64,000 nt of DNA from Candidatus Tokpelaia hoelldoblerii (GCA_002005325.1 CP017315.1:1674001-1738000), one strand, 5' to 3'. Counted from the stretch's first letter, positions 38,284 through 47,712 are shown. Made by a program: numbers and translations. The notes: a model not told the origin generated them from the letters alone.

Positions 38284-38365
38284 AGCATTCCCGGAAACGA
38301 ATGCCCTGCATTTTCTCCGCCGACTTTAAAACACGGAAATATGACAATTTCAGGCTTGGGAATAT

Positions 38366-38812
38366 TCAATGAATAGCGGCGTCAAGCTTTTGCGCCAGAG
38401 CGCGCAGATCCTTGCCAAGATAATGGCGAATTTGCCTGGCGCTCTCAGGATATTCAGCCAGAATGCGGCGGAAAACACCGCGCGAGATACGCAGCACTGT
38501 ACTTGTTTCAACAGCAACAGCGCTCACCGGCCGCTTTGTTTTGGAAACAAGCGCCAGTTCCCCGATCATCTCACCCGTCTGCAAAGCGCGCACATTGCGC
38601 ATTTCCTCGCCAAACTGGCGGTAAAGGTCAATCTGCCCGCCAAGCAGCACAAACGCACTGTCGGCAGGCTGGTTCTCGCGGAACAGCTCCCGCCCTTCGC
38701 GCAGGGTCAGCCTTTCCGCGCCAAAAACCACCAGCCGCAACTGCTCTTCCGGCAGGCAGCGGAAAAAACCAAGCCGCTTCAAAAGTGTCAGTTCACTGTC
38801 AATGGACATCAT
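38366..38812 (-). CDS. Cyclic nucleotide-binding-domain protein
   Basis: A 148-residue protein that is essentially one cNMP-binding (CRP-like) beta-roll: LTLREGRELFRENQPADSAFVLLGGQIDLY, TGEMIGELALVSKTKRPVSAVAVETSTVLRISRGVF. The phosphate-binding cassette has GEMIGELAL and a following Lys-Arg-Pro. It lacks a DNA-binding domain, so it is a sensor or adaptor rather than a transcription factor. It lies downstream of cenR on the same strand, the arrangement reported for Brucella otpR and its neighbouring 'cAMP-dependent kinase regulatory subunit'-like gene. Confidence 0.88.
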   Translation of the reverse strand: MMSIDSELTLLKRLGFFRCLPEEQLRLVVFGAERLTLREGRELFRENQPADSAFVLLGGQIDLYRQFGEEMRNVRALQTGEMIGELALVSKTKRPVSAVAVETSTVLRISRGVFRRILAEYPESARQIRHYLGKDLRALAQKLDAAIH

Positions 38813-38918
38813 TTCACCTTTGCCGGGCTGTTGATAAAAACATCTCTTGTATCACACTGTTAATTTAAGCGATTTTTTCAATTTATCAAAACGGAAAATA
38901 TCCTGTTGCAAAAAGGGC

Positions 38919-39602
38919 CTATGCCGCCAGCCGGTAACCGCCGCTATCGGTCAACAGAATTTGCGCATTGGAGGGGTCTTTTTCTATCTTCTGACGCAGG
39001 CGGTAGACATGGGTTTCCAGCGTGTGGGTTGTCACCCCTGAATTATAACCCCAAACCTCTTCAAGCAATGTATCACGGCTCACCACTGTATTACCGGCGC
39101 GGTAGAGATATTTGACAATAGCCGCCTCTTTTTCCGTCAGGCGGATTTTTTCACCCTTTTCCATCAGCAGCAACTTTTGTCCGGGCTTGAAGATATAAGG
39201 CCCGACCTGAAATGTCGCGTCCTCGCTCTGCTCATGCTGGCGCAACTGGGCACGGATACGGGCAAGCAGAACCGCAAAACGGAACGGCTTGATGACATAA
39301 TCATTGGCCCCTGCTTCAAGGCCAAGGATTGTATCGGAATCCGTATCATGACCGGTCAGCATGATAATCGGGGCACGAAAACCGTTTTGCCGGATGGTTT
39401 TAACTGCCTCACGCCCGTCCATATCCGGCAGGCCGATATCCATAACAATCAGATCAAGTGTTTCGTCTGCCACCCGGGAAAGCGCCCTGGCAGCGGTATT
39501 TTCCTGCACAACACGGAATTCATCATCCATGGACAGCTGCTCAACCAGAATCGAGCGCAAATCCTCATCATCATCAACCACCAGAATTGTACGATTGCTC
39601 AT
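38919..39602 (-). CDS. cenR: OmpR-family response regulator CenR/OtpR
   Basis: CenR is an essential envelope-related response regulator of alphaproteobacteria; in Brucella it is also known as OtpR. The 227-residue product has a receiver domain (VVDDDEDL acidic pocket, phosphoacceptor Asp in DLIVMDIGLPDMDG, Thr in MLTGHDTDSD, Lys in DYVIKPF) and a carboxy-terminal winged helix (IRLTEKEAAIVKYLYRAGNTVVSRDTLLEEVWGYNSGVTTHTLETHVYRLRQKIE). The naming rests on overall similarity, length and the cNMP-binding neighbour. The partner kinase CenK is not in the window. Confidence 0.8.
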   Translation of the reverse strand: MSNRTILVVDDDEDLRSILVEQLSMDDEFRVVQENTAARALSRVADETLDLIVMDIGLPDMDGREAVKTIRQNGFRAPIIMLTGHDTDSDTILGLEAGANDYVIKPFRFAVLLARIRAQLRQHEQSEDATFQVGPYIFKPGQKLLLMEKGEKIRLTEKEAAIVKYLYRAGNTVVSRDTLLEEVWGYNSGVTTHTLETHVYRLRQKIEKDPSNAQILLTDSGGYRLAA

Positions 39603-39722
39603 AACTTCTCCTTAAACGGCCTGTTCCGCTTCCGCCAGTTTATAAAAATACACTTTTTTCTTTCACTATTATGCTATTCTTCACATAAACACACATTTAT
39701 GCAAGCCGCCGGGAGAAACAAA

Positions 39723-40262
39723 GTGCGCAAAAATCGTTCTTTTTTTACAACAGTAGTTGTCCGGCCGGCCCCAGGCAACAAAACACGCGGCATTTTACAG
39801 GCGGGCCCGCTGCGCTTGCCCTGCGCTATCGGCCGCGGCGGCATGAGCGCGCACAAACGAGAAGGCGATGGCGCAACACCCATTGGCTCCATGCAGATTA
39901 TCAGCGGTTTCCGCAAACCCTTCGCCTGCCCGTTGCCGCCCTGCAGGGTGAAACTGCACCGCACCCGCGCCGCTGACGGCTGGTGTGATGACCCGCACGC
40001 CAGCAACTATAACCGCCCCGTGCGCCTGCCCTGCCCGGCAAACGCTGAAACCATGCGGCGCGAAGATGAACTTTATGATATCGGCTTTGTCCTTGACTGG
40101 AACATCCGCCCGCGCAGTAAAAATCGCGGCAGCGCCATTTTTTTTCATCTGGCAAAACCCGGCTATCCGCCGACACAGGGCTGCATTGCGCTTTCGCGGC
40201 GCGATATGGAGCGCCTGCTGCCGCACCTTGCCCCCCGCACAAGGCTTGTTATCCGGCGCTAA
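39723..40262 (+). CDS. L,D-transpeptidase (YkuD family)
   Basis: A 179-residue YkuD-domain protein. YkuD enzymes form 3-3 cross-links in peptidoglycan or attach proteins to it. The catalytic motif is FFHLAKPGYPPTQGCIALS, with the nucleophile Cys154 and a His upstream. IGRGGMSAHKREGDGATPIG marks the COG3786 subgroup. The start is GTG 39723, preceded by GGGAG at 7 bases; an upstream ATG at 39699 has no such site. No clear signal peptide is visible, so export is uncertain. It converges on the EVE gene with a 14-base overlap. Confidence 0.85.
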   Translation: MRKNRSFFTTVVVRPAPGNKTRGILQAGPLRLPCAIGRGGMSAHKREGDGATPIGSMQIISGFRKPFACPLPPCRVKLHRTRAADGWCDDPHASNYNRPVRLPCPANAETMRREDELYDIGFVLDWNIRPRSKNRGSAIFFHLAKPGYPPTQGCIALSRRDMERLLPHLAPRTRLVIRR

Positions 40263-40671
40263 GCCCGCCCATGCGGCAAATCTCGCGCCATTCTTCCGCG
40301 CGCACCGGCTGAACGGAAAGCCGCATAGATGTCACCAGCGCCATTTCCTGCAAGCACGGATTGGCTTTGACGGCTTTCAGGCTTACCGGCCTGGGCATAT
40401 CGCAAACGGCGCGGATATCGACACATTCCCAGCGCGGATCATCGCTGGTGCTGTCGGGGTGGGCTTCCCTGCACACTTCAACAATGCCGACAATTTCCAG
40501 CCCTTCATTGGAGTGATAGAAAAAACCCTTGTCGCCAAGCTTCATCGCCCGCATATTGTTGCGCGCCTGATAATTGCGCACGCCGTCCCATTCTTCCCCC
40601 GCCGCCCCTTTTTTCTTCTGCATGGCCCACGACCATTTGAAAGGTTCTGATTTAAAAAGCCACCAGGCCAT
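40249..40671 (-). CDS. EVE-domain protein
   Basis: A 140-residue protein formed by one EVE (PUA-like) domain: MAWWLFKSEPFKWSWAMQ, WDGVRNYQARNNMRAMKLGDKGFFYHS, IVGIVEVCREAHPD and VDIRAV. EVE domains bind modified bases in DNA or RNA. The start at ATG 40671 is preceded by GGGGG. Nearest upstream neighbour on the strand is the YciI gene, and the set gpsA-YciI-EVE next to tsaD is common in Rhizobiales. Confidence 0.88.
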   Translation of the reverse strand: MAWWLFKSEPFKWSWAMQKKKGAAGEEWDGVRNYQARNNMRAMKLGDKGFFYHSNEGLEIVGIVEVCREAHPDSTSDDPRWECVDIRAVCDMPRPVSLKAVKANPCLQEMALVTSMRLSVQPVRAEEWREICRMGGLSAG

Positions 40672-40681
40672 AGGTTTCCCC

Positions 40682-40972
40682 CTATCTCTGTACGGGATTG
40701 TTGACTGTCCAGCTCCACGGGCGCACCGTGCCGCTGGCGAAAAGCCCGGCAAGCGCATAGGGGTCCTGCGCGGCCAGCGCGACGGCAGCAGCATGATTTT
40801 CCGCCTCAATCACCAGCAGGCTGCCATTGGCAGCACCCGTTTCATCCAGAAAAGGCCCGGCAAATTTCAAAGTGTCGCCCAAGCCTTTCAGCCAGTCGAG
40901 ATGTTCCGGCCTTGTCGCCTGACGCAAAGCAAGGCAGCCAGATTTGTCATTGCACAAAATCGCAAACAGCAT
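40682..40972 (-). CDS. YciI-like protein
   Basis: A 96-residue YciI-fold protein: MLFAILCNDKSGCLALRQATRPEHLDWLKG, FLDETGAANGSLLVIEAENHAAAVALAAQDPYALAGLF. The conserved His and Asp of the YciI core (RPEHLDWL and AQDPY) are present. Function in this family is unknown. The start is ATG 40972 with AAGGA eight bases upstream. It lies 13 bases after gpsA and 10 before the EVE gene. Confidence 0.86.
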   Translation of the reverse strand: MLFAILCNDKSGCLALRQATRPEHLDWLKGLGDTLKFAGPFLDETGAANGSLLVIEAENHAAAVALAAQDPYALAGLFASGTVRPWSWTVNNPVQR

Positions 40973-40985
40973 GGGCGTGATCCTT

Positions 40986-41975
40986 TCAATCCTCAAATTT
41001 CAACGGACGGGAAAGCAGAGCGGCAATCGCCTCTTCCACCGTGGTTTTTCCGGCACAAACAGCGGCAATCGCCCCCATCAGCGGTGCCTCAATATCATGT
41101 TCAGCACAAAGCTGCGCGGCAACGGAAGCGGTCGCCACACCTTCCGCCAAAGGCAGGCCGGCTGTCGGCCTGCCCGCGCCAAGCGCCATGCCATAGGCAT
41201 AATTGCGCGATTGCGGTGAAGAACAGCTCAGGAGCAGATCCCCCAGCACCGCCAGACCGGTCATCGTTTCCGCCCGTCCTCCCAGTTTCAAGCCAATGCG
41301 GCGCAATTCAGCAAAGCCGCGGGTGACAAGGGCGGCCTGCGCGCTGGCGCCAAGGCTGCGCCCTGCCGCCATGCCGGCGGCAAGCGCCAGCACATTTTTC
41401 AGCGCACCGCCGATTTCCACCCCGCGCAAATCGGTTGACGCGTAACAGCGGAAGGTTTTATCCGACAGTGCCTGCACCAGCGCCTTTGCCAAATCTGCAT
41501 CTTCCGCCGCGATGGTAACCGCTGTCGGCAGGCCCTGCGCCACATCGGCGGCAAAGCTCGGGCCGGACAGGGCGGCAAGCGCCTGGCCAGGCAAAAGATC
41601 ATGAACAACTTCAGACATAAAGCGCTGTGTGCCGCGTTCAATCCCCTTGGCGCATAAAACCAGTTTCGCCTGTGGCGGGATAAAATCCCTGAGTTGCATG
41701 AGCGCCTGGCCAAGCGCCTGTGCCGGAATGACGGCCAGAATCACCTGTGCCGACGCAAGGGCGCTTGCCGCGTCCGTTGTGGCGCAAATACCGGCGGGCA
41801 AAGCAATGCCGGGAAGATAGCGGCTGTTGCGGCCATGTTCGTTTATTTCCGCAACAGTTGCCGCATCCCGGGCATAAAGCGCACCCTCATGGCCGCGGCG
41901 CACAGCCTGAGCCGCCAAAGTCGTACCCCATGCGCCCCCGCCCAGAACAGTGATGTTCTGCCTGTTTCCTGTCAT
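40986..41975 (-). CDS. gpsA: Glycerol-3-phosphate dehydrogenase [NAD(P)+]
   Basis: GpsA reduces dihydroxyacetone phosphate to sn-glycerol 3-phosphate for phospholipid synthesis. The 329-residue product has the Rossmann loop [19 protein letters not shown], the substrate segment [38 protein letters not shown] and [14 protein letters not shown] with the catalytic Lys. It overlaps tsaD by 4 bases. Confidence 0.96.
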   Translation of the reverse strand: MTGNRQNITVLGGGAWGTTLAAQAVRRGHEGALYARDAATVAEINEHGRNSRYLPGIALPAGICATTDAASALASAQVILAVIPAQALGQALMQLRDFIPPQAKLVLCAKGIERGTQRFMSEVVHDLLPGQALAALSGPSFAADVAQGLPTAVTIAAEDADLAKALVQALSDKTFRCYASTDLRGVEIGGALKNVLALAAGMAAGRSLGASAQAALVTRGFAELRRIGLKLGGRAETMTGLAVLGDLLLSCSSPQSRNYAYGMALGAGRPTAGLPLAEGVATASVAAQLCAEHDIEAPLMGAIAAVCAGKTTVEEAIAALLSRPLKFED

Positions 41976-43051
41976 GCTTTTGCTCCCTTGCGCCCCGCCC
42001 CGATCCGCGGCGCGGCTTTTTCATCCAGCGGCCAGCGCGCGCGCGGCGCGGTATCAAGCGCGCTTTTTTCCCCATGGGCGAAATGCTCCGCCCCTGCCCA
42101 GGCAATCATCGCCGCATTGTCGGTGCAAAGCGCCAGCGGCGGTGCGATAAAGCGGAAACCATAACGGGCGCACAAATCTTCCAAAGCGCCACGAATGGCC
42201 TTGTTGGCGGCAACACCGCCGGCGACAACAAGGGCGGGCGTTTCAACCGCGGGGAAAAGCCCGCCAAAACGGGCAAGCCCGCGCGCCACCCGCTCCCTTA
42301 AGGAATCCGTCACCGCCGCCTGAAAGGAAGCGCAGATATCGGCAATATCCTGTTCTTTCAGCGGCTCAAGCGCCACGGCAGCCTGACGGACAGCGGTTTT
42401 AAGGCCGGAGAATGAAAAATCAGGCCGCACTGCGCCTTTCAGCGGCCGGGGAAAGGCGAAACGCTGCGAGTCGCCCGCCTGTGCCGCCTGTTCCACCGCC
42501 GGACCGCCCGGATAAGGCAGGCCAAGCAGTTTGGCGGTTTTGTCAAAAGCCTCGCCCAGCGCGTCATCAATCGTCGTGCCAAGGCGCTGATAATCGCCCA
42601 GCCCTTTCACCAGCACAAGCTGTGTATGCCCGCCCGACACCAGCAGCAGCAGATAAGGAAACGCCAGATTGTCGGTAAGCCTCGCGGTGAGCGCATGCCC
42701 TTCCAGATGGTTGACAGCGATAAACGGTTTGCCTGCGGCAAGCGCGACAGCCTTTGCCGTCATCATACCGGCAATCAGCCCGCCGATAAGCCCCGGGCCG
42801 GTGGTGGCGGCAACAGCATCTATTTTATCAAGCGGCACACCAGCCCCAGCCAGCGCCTGCCTGACCAGCCGGTCGAGAATTTCCACATGGGCGCGCGCGG
42901 CAATTTCCGGCACAACGCCGCCATAGGGGGCATGGTCTTCGGTCTGGCTCCAGACAATATTGGACAGAATACGCCCCCGCCCGCTTTCATCACGGGCAAC
43001 AACGGCGGCGGCGGTCTCATCGCAACTTGTTTCTATTCCCAAAACGTGCAT
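41972..43051 (-). CDS. tsaD: tRNA N6-adenosine threonylcarbamoyltransferase TsaD
   Basis: TsaD transfers the threonylcarbamoyl group to A37 of ANN-decoding tRNAs, working with TsaB and TsaE. The 359-residue product has the opening [17 protein letters not shown], the metal-binding [41 protein letters not shown] and [18 protein letters not shown] segments. Its ATP-binding fold and length are standard. The gene is divergent from hemC, with a shared 97-base control region that contains a hairpin. Confidence 0.96.
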   Translation of the reverse strand: MHVLGIETSCDETAAAVVARDESGRGRILSNIVWSQTEDHAPYGGVVPEIAARAHVEILDRLVRQALAGAGVPLDKIDAVAATTGPGLIGGLIAGMMTAKAVALAAGKPFIAVNHLEGHALTARLTDNLAFPYLLLLVSGGHTQLVLVKGLGDYQRLGTTIDDALGEAFDKTAKLLGLPYPGGPAVEQAAQAGDSQRFAFPRPLKGAVRPDFSFSGLKTAVRQAAVALEPLKEQDIADICASFQAAVTDSLRERVARGLARFGGLFPAVETPALVVAGGVAANKAIRGALEDLCARYGFRFIAPPLALCTDNAAMIAWAGAEHFAHGEKSALDTAPRARWPLDEKAAPRIGAGRKGAKA

Positions 43052-43074
43052 ATAAAGCTACATCCTGTTAAACA

Positions 43075-43101
43075 TGCAAAAACTTGTTTTTTGTTTTTGC
43101 A
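43075..43101. promoter_or_regulatory. Perfect inverted repeat between tsaD and hemC
   Basis: TGCAAAAAC and GTTTTTGCA form a perfect 9-bp inverted repeat around a 9-base T-rich loop in the divergent tsaD/hemC gap. It lies 48 bases from the hemC start. It may be an operator or an mRNA leader hairpin; no regulator is known from the window. Confidence 0.4.
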
Positions 43102-43148
43102 CCTGAAAATGAATAATTGCAGTCAGATATAAACGGATAACAGTTCGT

Positions 43149-44078
43149 ATGCAAACACCAGCAGTAAAAATCGGCACGCGCAGCAGCAAACTTGCCCTTG
43201 TGCAGGCTTGTGAGGTTCGCGAGCGGCTGATGCAGGCGCATGATATGCCGCAAACCGCCTTTGAAATTGTCCCGATGTCGACGGCTGGTGACCGTATGCT
43301 AGACCGCTCACTGGCTGAAATCGGCGGCAAGGGGCTGTTTACCGAAGAGATTGAGACAGCCCTTGCCAACGGGCATATTGATATAGCGGTGCATTCCACC
43401 AAGGATATGCCGACAGTTCTGCCGCAAGGGCTGCATCTTTCCACATTTTTAAAACGCGAAGACCCGCGTGACGCCTTTATTGGCAGAAGCGTCAAGCGCC
43501 TTGCCGATCTGCCGCAAGGGGCGCGGGTCGGTTTACCATCACTGCGCCGGCAGGCGCTGATCCGCAATCTGCGGCCCGACCTTGACATTGTGCTGTTTCG
43601 CGGCAATGTGCAAAGCCGCCTCAAGAAACTGCATGACGGCGTGGTGGAAGGCACATTTCTTGCGCTCGCCGGTCTGAAACGGCTGGGGTTGCAGGATGCC
43701 GCCACGCAGATCATGGACAGCGGGGAGTTTCTGCCCGCCCCCGGGCAAGGGGCGATTGCCATTGAAAGCCGGATTGCAGACAAACGCATAGACAGCCTGC
43801 TTGCCCCGCTGGCTGACCGCACCACCCATCTGCAGCTTGCCTGTGAGCGCAGCTTTCTCGCCGCCCTTGACGGCTCATGCCGCACCCCGCTTGGCGCGCT
43901 GGCCCTGATTGATGGTGATAATCTGCATTTTTCCGGCATGATCGCCACGCCCGGCGGCACGGTGATGCACCGCATCAAGCTTGCAGGCGCGGTGAAGGAT
44001 GCCGCCTCAATCGGCAAGGAAGCGGCGCTGAAACTGCGCGAACAGGCGGGTGACGCCTTTTTTGCCGGGTGGCAGTAA
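43149..44078 (+). CDS. hemC: Porphobilinogen deaminase (hydroxymethylbilane synthase)
   Basis: HemC polymerises four porphobilinogens into hydroxymethylbilane for heme and cobalamin synthesis. The 309-residue product has [13 protein letters not shown] near the start, [52 protein letters not shown], and [10 protein letters not shown]. The dipyrromethane-cofactor Cys lies in [22 protein letters not shown]. The hemD start overlaps the last bases region (hemD begins 2 bases after the stop). Confidence 0.97.
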   Translation: MQTPAVKIGTRSSKLALVQACEVRERLMQAHDMPQTAFEIVPMSTAGDRMLDRSLAEIGGKGLFTEEIETALANGHIDIAVHSTKDMPTVLPQGLHLSTFLKREDPRDAFIGRSVKRLADLPQGARVGLPSLRRQALIRNLRPDLDIVLFRGNVQSRLKKLHDGVVEGTFLALAGLKRLGLQDAATQIMDSGEFLPAPGQGAIAIESRIADKRIDSLLAPLADRTTHLQLACERSFLAALDGSCRTPLGALALIDGDNLHFSGMIATPGGTVMHRIKLAGAVKDAASIGKEAALKLREQAGDAFFAGWQ

Positions 44079-44079
44079 A

Positions 44080-44766
44080 ATGACAAAACCGTCCGTGCTG
44101 ATTATCCGTCCGCAACAGGCAGCAAAACGCACCGCCGGACTGTTGGCCGCACGGGGATTTGTGCCCCATATCCTGCCGCTCAGCATCATTGTCCCCCTTA
44201 CCCCTGCCATTCCACATCAGCCTTATGACGGTGTCATCGCCACCAGCGCCGCGGCTTTTGCCGCGCCCCTGGCAGAAGACGGGGCGTGGCTAAAAACGCT
44301 GCCGTTTCACTGTGTCGGCAGTCGCACAAGAGAAGCCGCGCACGACAGCGGCTTTACGGCAATCGGCCATTGTGCATTGACCGCCCGGCAGCTTGCCGGC
44401 GAACTTTGCCAGCAGACAAACAAATACTTTCTCTACCTCGCCGGGCAAACCCGCCGCCATGAGCTGGAAAACAGCCTGCGGGCGGCCGGCATAAGGGTTG
44501 ATATTATCGAGCGTTACGCCACGCATTTTACCCCGCCAACCGCAACACAGCTTGCCGCAGTGCCGCGCCCGCCTGGATTTATCCTGCTCTATTCAGCCAA
44601 AAGCGCCCGTTTTCTGCCCGGCTTTGCCGCCCATATCGGCGCCAATACCCGTATCCTGTGCCTGTCATCACGTATTGCCGCCGCTGTCCCTGCCCAATGG
44701 CGTGATAAAATACAGGTGGCAGCCGCTCCGGTTGAGCAAAAACTTCTGGCATTATTACCTTTTTAA
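44080..44766 (+). CDS. hemD: Uroporphyrinogen-III synthase
   Basis: HemD closes hydroxymethylbilane with inversion of ring D to give uroporphyrinogen III. The 228-residue product has the loosely conserved family pattern: VLIIRPQQAAKRTAGLLAARGF, DGVIATSAAAFAAPL, FHCVGSRTREAA, and RVDIIERYATHF (the conserved Tyr), then LLYSAKSARFL and LCLSSRIAAAV. The start is ATG 44080, just after the hemC stop. Sequence conservation in this family is low, so the position after hemC is strong supporting evidence. Confidence 0.9.
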   Translation: MTKPSVLIIRPQQAAKRTAGLLAARGFVPHILPLSIIVPLTPAIPHQPYDGVIATSAAAFAAPLAEDGAWLKTLPFHCVGSRTREAAHDSGFTAIGHCALTARQLAGELCQQTNKYFLYLAGQTRRHELENSLRAAGIRVDIIERYATHFTPPTATQLAAVPRPPGFILLYSAKSARFLPGFAAHIGANTRILCLSSRIAAAVPAQWRDKIQVAAAPVEQKLLALLPF

Positions 44767-44838
44767 AAAACTTTTAAACCATTCTTTCATTTACACGTTA
44801 TATACCAGCAAAGAGATATCTGATGATGTGAGGAAGCT

Positions 44839-46071
44839 ATGGCCAATACAGGGAAAACGCGGCATTCAGAATCAACCCGCAGCGCAGCATCGATAAGCCA
44901 CCAGATTACAGGTGAAGCCGAGCCGGTCGCCATAGGCAATGCCGCCGCCCTTACGTCTTCTGCCATGACCACCCCTGAAAACACACCGGCCAGCAACAAG
45001 GCAAGCCAGACCCCGCCGCCGCCCCCGGAAAAACCGGCCAAACCGCAAAACCACAAGCCGCAGGAACCGAATGGCAGAAAGCCGCCGCAACAGCCGCGCC
45101 GCTTTGCGCTGGTTCTTGCCAGCCTGCTCGCCGGCCTTGCCGGCGGAACGCTTGCCATCGGCGGTATCACCATGCTGCAAAAGCATGATCTGATGCCGAA
45201 TTTCATCACCGCCTATACCGGCGGCGAACCGCTCGCCACATCAATCCTGCCCAAAACGGCAGCGCAGGATATTGCCGCGCTGAAAGCGCAGGTGGGCAAA
45301 CAGGCCACTGACATAGAAAATACTTTAAAAGCCCTGCAGACAGCGCCATCCGGCAATGCAGACAGCAAAGCCGCACTCGCCACCCTGCAACAGGATATAT
45401 CCAGCCGCCTCGGCGCGCTGGAAACCCGTCTGAATGCTCTGGAACAGGGCCAGAAAAACGCTGTGGCACCGCAACAGGTGCAAAATCTGCATACAGCAGT
45501 GCAAAGCCTGCAAAAGCAGGTGAGCGATGTTGCCGCCACCGAGCGCAAGGCCGACATCCGCATGACAGCGCTTGCCGCCGCCAACGCGCTGAAGGCAGCG
45601 GTTGAGCGCGGCGGTTCTTACAGCAATGAATTGCGCCTCATGGAAGAAGTCGCGCCAGGCGGCCTTTCACTTGAACCGTTACGCGCCGCGGCTGACAAAG
45701 GCCTGCCTTCAACGGCTGAACTTGGCACCCGTTTCGCCAAAGTGGCAGACGCGATTGCGGCAACGCAAACGGCCATTCCCGACAATGCCGGTTTTGGCCA
45801 GAAATTGTGGGCGCAGGCCCGCTCGCTGGTCGTCATGCGCCCGACCGGCAATGTCACAGGCAACACCGCCGGTGCGATTGCGGCCCGCATGGAAGTTGCA
45901 ATCAACAATGGCGATTACGGGCGCGCACTCAACGAATGGCGGGGACTTTCACCACAGGCACAGGCAGTCTCGCGCGATTTCATCACCACACTTGAAAGCC
46001 GCACTGCTATTGACAAACTGCTCGCACAACTTGTCACAACAAGTCTTGGCCATAGCAAGACCCAGAATTGA
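44839..46071 (+). CDS. Alphaproteobacterial mitofilin (Mic60-like) membrane protein
   Basis: A 410-residue protein with a Pro/Ala/Lys-rich cytoplasmic start (about 1-88), a single membrane span (FALVLASLLAGLAGGTLAIGG, about 89-110), a long coiled coil (about 130-235, with DIAALKAQVGKQATDIENTL and LQQDISSRLGALETRLNALEQ) and a carboxy-terminal mitofilin-like domain (about 300-405, AGAIAARMEVAINNGDYGRALNEWRGL). This architecture and its place between hemD and hemY match the COG4223 proteins described as bacterial relatives of mitochondrial Mic60, which shape intracytoplasmic or inner membranes. Its role here is inferred. Confidence 0.82.
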   Translation: MANTGKTRHSESTRSAASISHQITGEAEPVAIGNAAALTSSAMTTPENTPASNKASQTPPPPPEKPAKPQNHKPQEPNGRKPPQQPRRFALVLASLLAGLAGGTLAIGGITMLQKHDLMPNFITAYTGGEPLATSILPKTAAQDIAALKAQVGKQATDIENTLKALQTAPSGNADSKAALATLQQDISSRLGALETRLNALEQGQKNAVAPQQVQNLHTAVQSLQKQVSDVAATERKADIRMTALAAANALKAAVERGGSYSNELRLMEEVAPGGLSLEPLRAAADKGLPSTAELGTRFAKVADAIAATQTAIPDNAGFGQKLWAQARSLVVMRPTGNVTGNTAGAIAARMEVAINNGDYGRALNEWRGLSPQAQAVSRDFITTLESRTAIDKLLAQLVTTSLGHSKTQN

Positions 46072-46080
46072 CGGGATCGT

Positions 46081-47640
46081 ATGATGATAAAGTCGTTTTT
46101 CTATCTTCTGCTTATAGCACTTATCGGCCTTGGTTTTGCCTGGCTTGGCGGCCTTGGCGGCAATATGGTTATCGAGTTTGAAGGACAGCGCATTGCCCTC
46201 ACCCTTGTCAAGGCTGGCGCCATCGGACTGGCGCTGTTCTGTGTCCTGCTCTTTGCCTGGTGGGTGGTAAAAAGCATTTTCAACGCGCCGGCCCTCATCA
46301 AACGCCGTTGGCAGGAGCACCGCAAAGACCGCGGTTATCAATTGCTTTCCACCGGTCTTATCGCTGCTTTTTCAGGCGATGCCGACACCGCACTGCGCAT
46401 GGCGCGCAAAAGCGGCAAGCTGCTTGACAGCAAAAAAGAACTGCTGGTGCCATTTCTGGAAGCACAGGCAAAACTGCTTGATTGCGACGATGAAAACGCT
46501 GTCAAACTGTTTGAATCCATGCGCCAGAACCCGCAGACACGGCTTGTCGGCCTGAAAGGGCTTTACCGTGCCGCTCTTGACAGCTCCGCCCCTGAAGCCG
46601 CCGCGCAATATGCGGCAGAAGCCGCCGCCCTCAACCCGGGGCTGAAATGGGCCAGCCTTGCGACACTTGACCGGTTCGCCGCCAGGGGCGAATGGCAGGA
46701 AGCGCTTACCCTGTTTGACAATTATGTCAAAACCCAGCCCAAAACCTTTGCCGGCAATGCCCGTTTTGACCAGCAACGCGCCGTGCTCCTGACAGGCCAG
46801 GCCCGCGAAGTCGCGAGGAAAGAACCGGCAGAAGCGCGTTATCTGGCGCTGCAAGCCCACAAGCTTGTCCCCGCCTTTATACCGGCGGCAACAATTGCAG
46901 CGCAAATCCTGTTTGCGCTTGGTGAAATGCGCAAAGCTTCACGGCTGGTCCACAAAATGTGGAAAGAGACCCCGCATCCTGACCTGGGGCTTGTTTATAT
47001 CAATGCCGAGGCAACAAGCGCTGCCGAGCGTTTGAAACGCGCTAAAAACCTTGCCCGCCACAACCCGGCCAACCGTGAATCGCGCCTGCTGATTGCCCGC
47101 ACGGCGTTTGAGGCCGGAGAACTGGCGCTGGCGCGCGAACAGGCTGAACTGGTGGCGCAAACGGCCCCGAGTGAAGGCGTTTTCCTGTTGCTTGCCGATA
47201 TTGAAACCAGACAAACCGGTGATCAGGGCAAAATCCGCCACTGGCTGTCCAAAGCTGTACAGGCTGAACCGGATATGACATGGATCGGTGACGATATCAG
47301 CCTGCCGGAATGGCAGGCCGTTTCCCCCGTCAGCGGCCATCTCGGCGGTTGCCAGTGGCGCCGCCCGAACAAGCGTCAAGACAGCCTGCACCACGTTTTT
47401 GACAAGGACGCCCACAATCCTTACAGCGGACAGCGTGGCGAAATAGCGGTTGCCGCCAATGAGAACCCGGCGCCCAGCGAAACTGCGTCCGTAACAATTC
47501 TTGACGTTACGCCTGTGCATAACACCGGCACACCATCAGCCAAAAAGGCTGCCGGCGGCGGCGGCAGGGAAAACTCTTCACCCCTCACCCGCCTTGTTGT
47601 AGATGATCCAGGCGTGGACGACACTGGGGAAATAAAATAA
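46081..47640 (+). CDS. hemY: HemY-type TPR membrane protein
   Basis: A 519-residue protein with two amino-terminal membrane spans (about 5-22 and 38-60) forming the HemY_N domain, then TPR-like helical repeats, and a disordered Gly/Ala/Asp-rich tail (DVTPVHNTGTPSAKKAAGGGG...). It is the COG3898 'HemY' protein, not the protoporphyrinogen oxidase of Gram-positives. It is linked to heme genes by position in many Proteobacteria, but its biochemical role is unclear. Its transcript ends at the hairpin that follows directly. Confidence 0.88.
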   Translation: MMIKSFFYLLLIALIGLGFAWLGGLGGNMVIEFEGQRIALTLVKAGAIGLALFCVLLFAWWVVKSIFNAPALIKRRWQEHRKDRGYQLLSTGLIAAFSGDADTALRMARKSGKLLDSKKELLVPFLEAQAKLLDCDDENAVKLFESMRQNPQTRLVGLKGLYRAALDSSAPEAAAQYAAEAAALNPGLKWASLATLDRFAARGEWQEALTLFDNYVKTQPKTFAGNARFDQQRAVLLTGQAREVARKEPAEARYLALQAHKLVPAFIPAATIAAQILFALGEMRKASRLVHKMWKETPHPDLGLVYINAEATSAAERLKRAKNLARHNPANRESRLLIARTAFEAGELALAREQAELVAQTAPSEGVFLLLADIETRQTGDQGKIRHWLSKAVQAEPDMTWIGDDISLPEWQAVSPVSGHLGGCQWRRPNKRQDSLHHVFDKDAHNPYSGQRGEIAVAANENPAPSETASVTILDVTPVHNTGTPSAKKAAGGGGRENSSPLTRLVVDDPGVDDTGEIK

Positions 47641-47642
47641 CC

Positions 47643-47695
47643 GGACAGCAAAAAGCCGGAAGCTTCACAACAAAGCTTCCGGCTTTTTGCTGTCC
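47643..47695. terminator. Bidirectional terminator between hemY and the peroxiredoxin gene
   Basis: Two perfectly complementary 23-base arms (47643-47665 and 47673-47695) surround the loop CACAACA. Each arm carries a five-base A/T run, so a U run lies inside the 3' arm on both strands. It sits exactly between the convergent genes hemY (+) and the peroxiredoxin (-). Confidence 0.85.
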
Positions 47696-47712
47696 TCAAT
47701 ATTGACCGGGCT

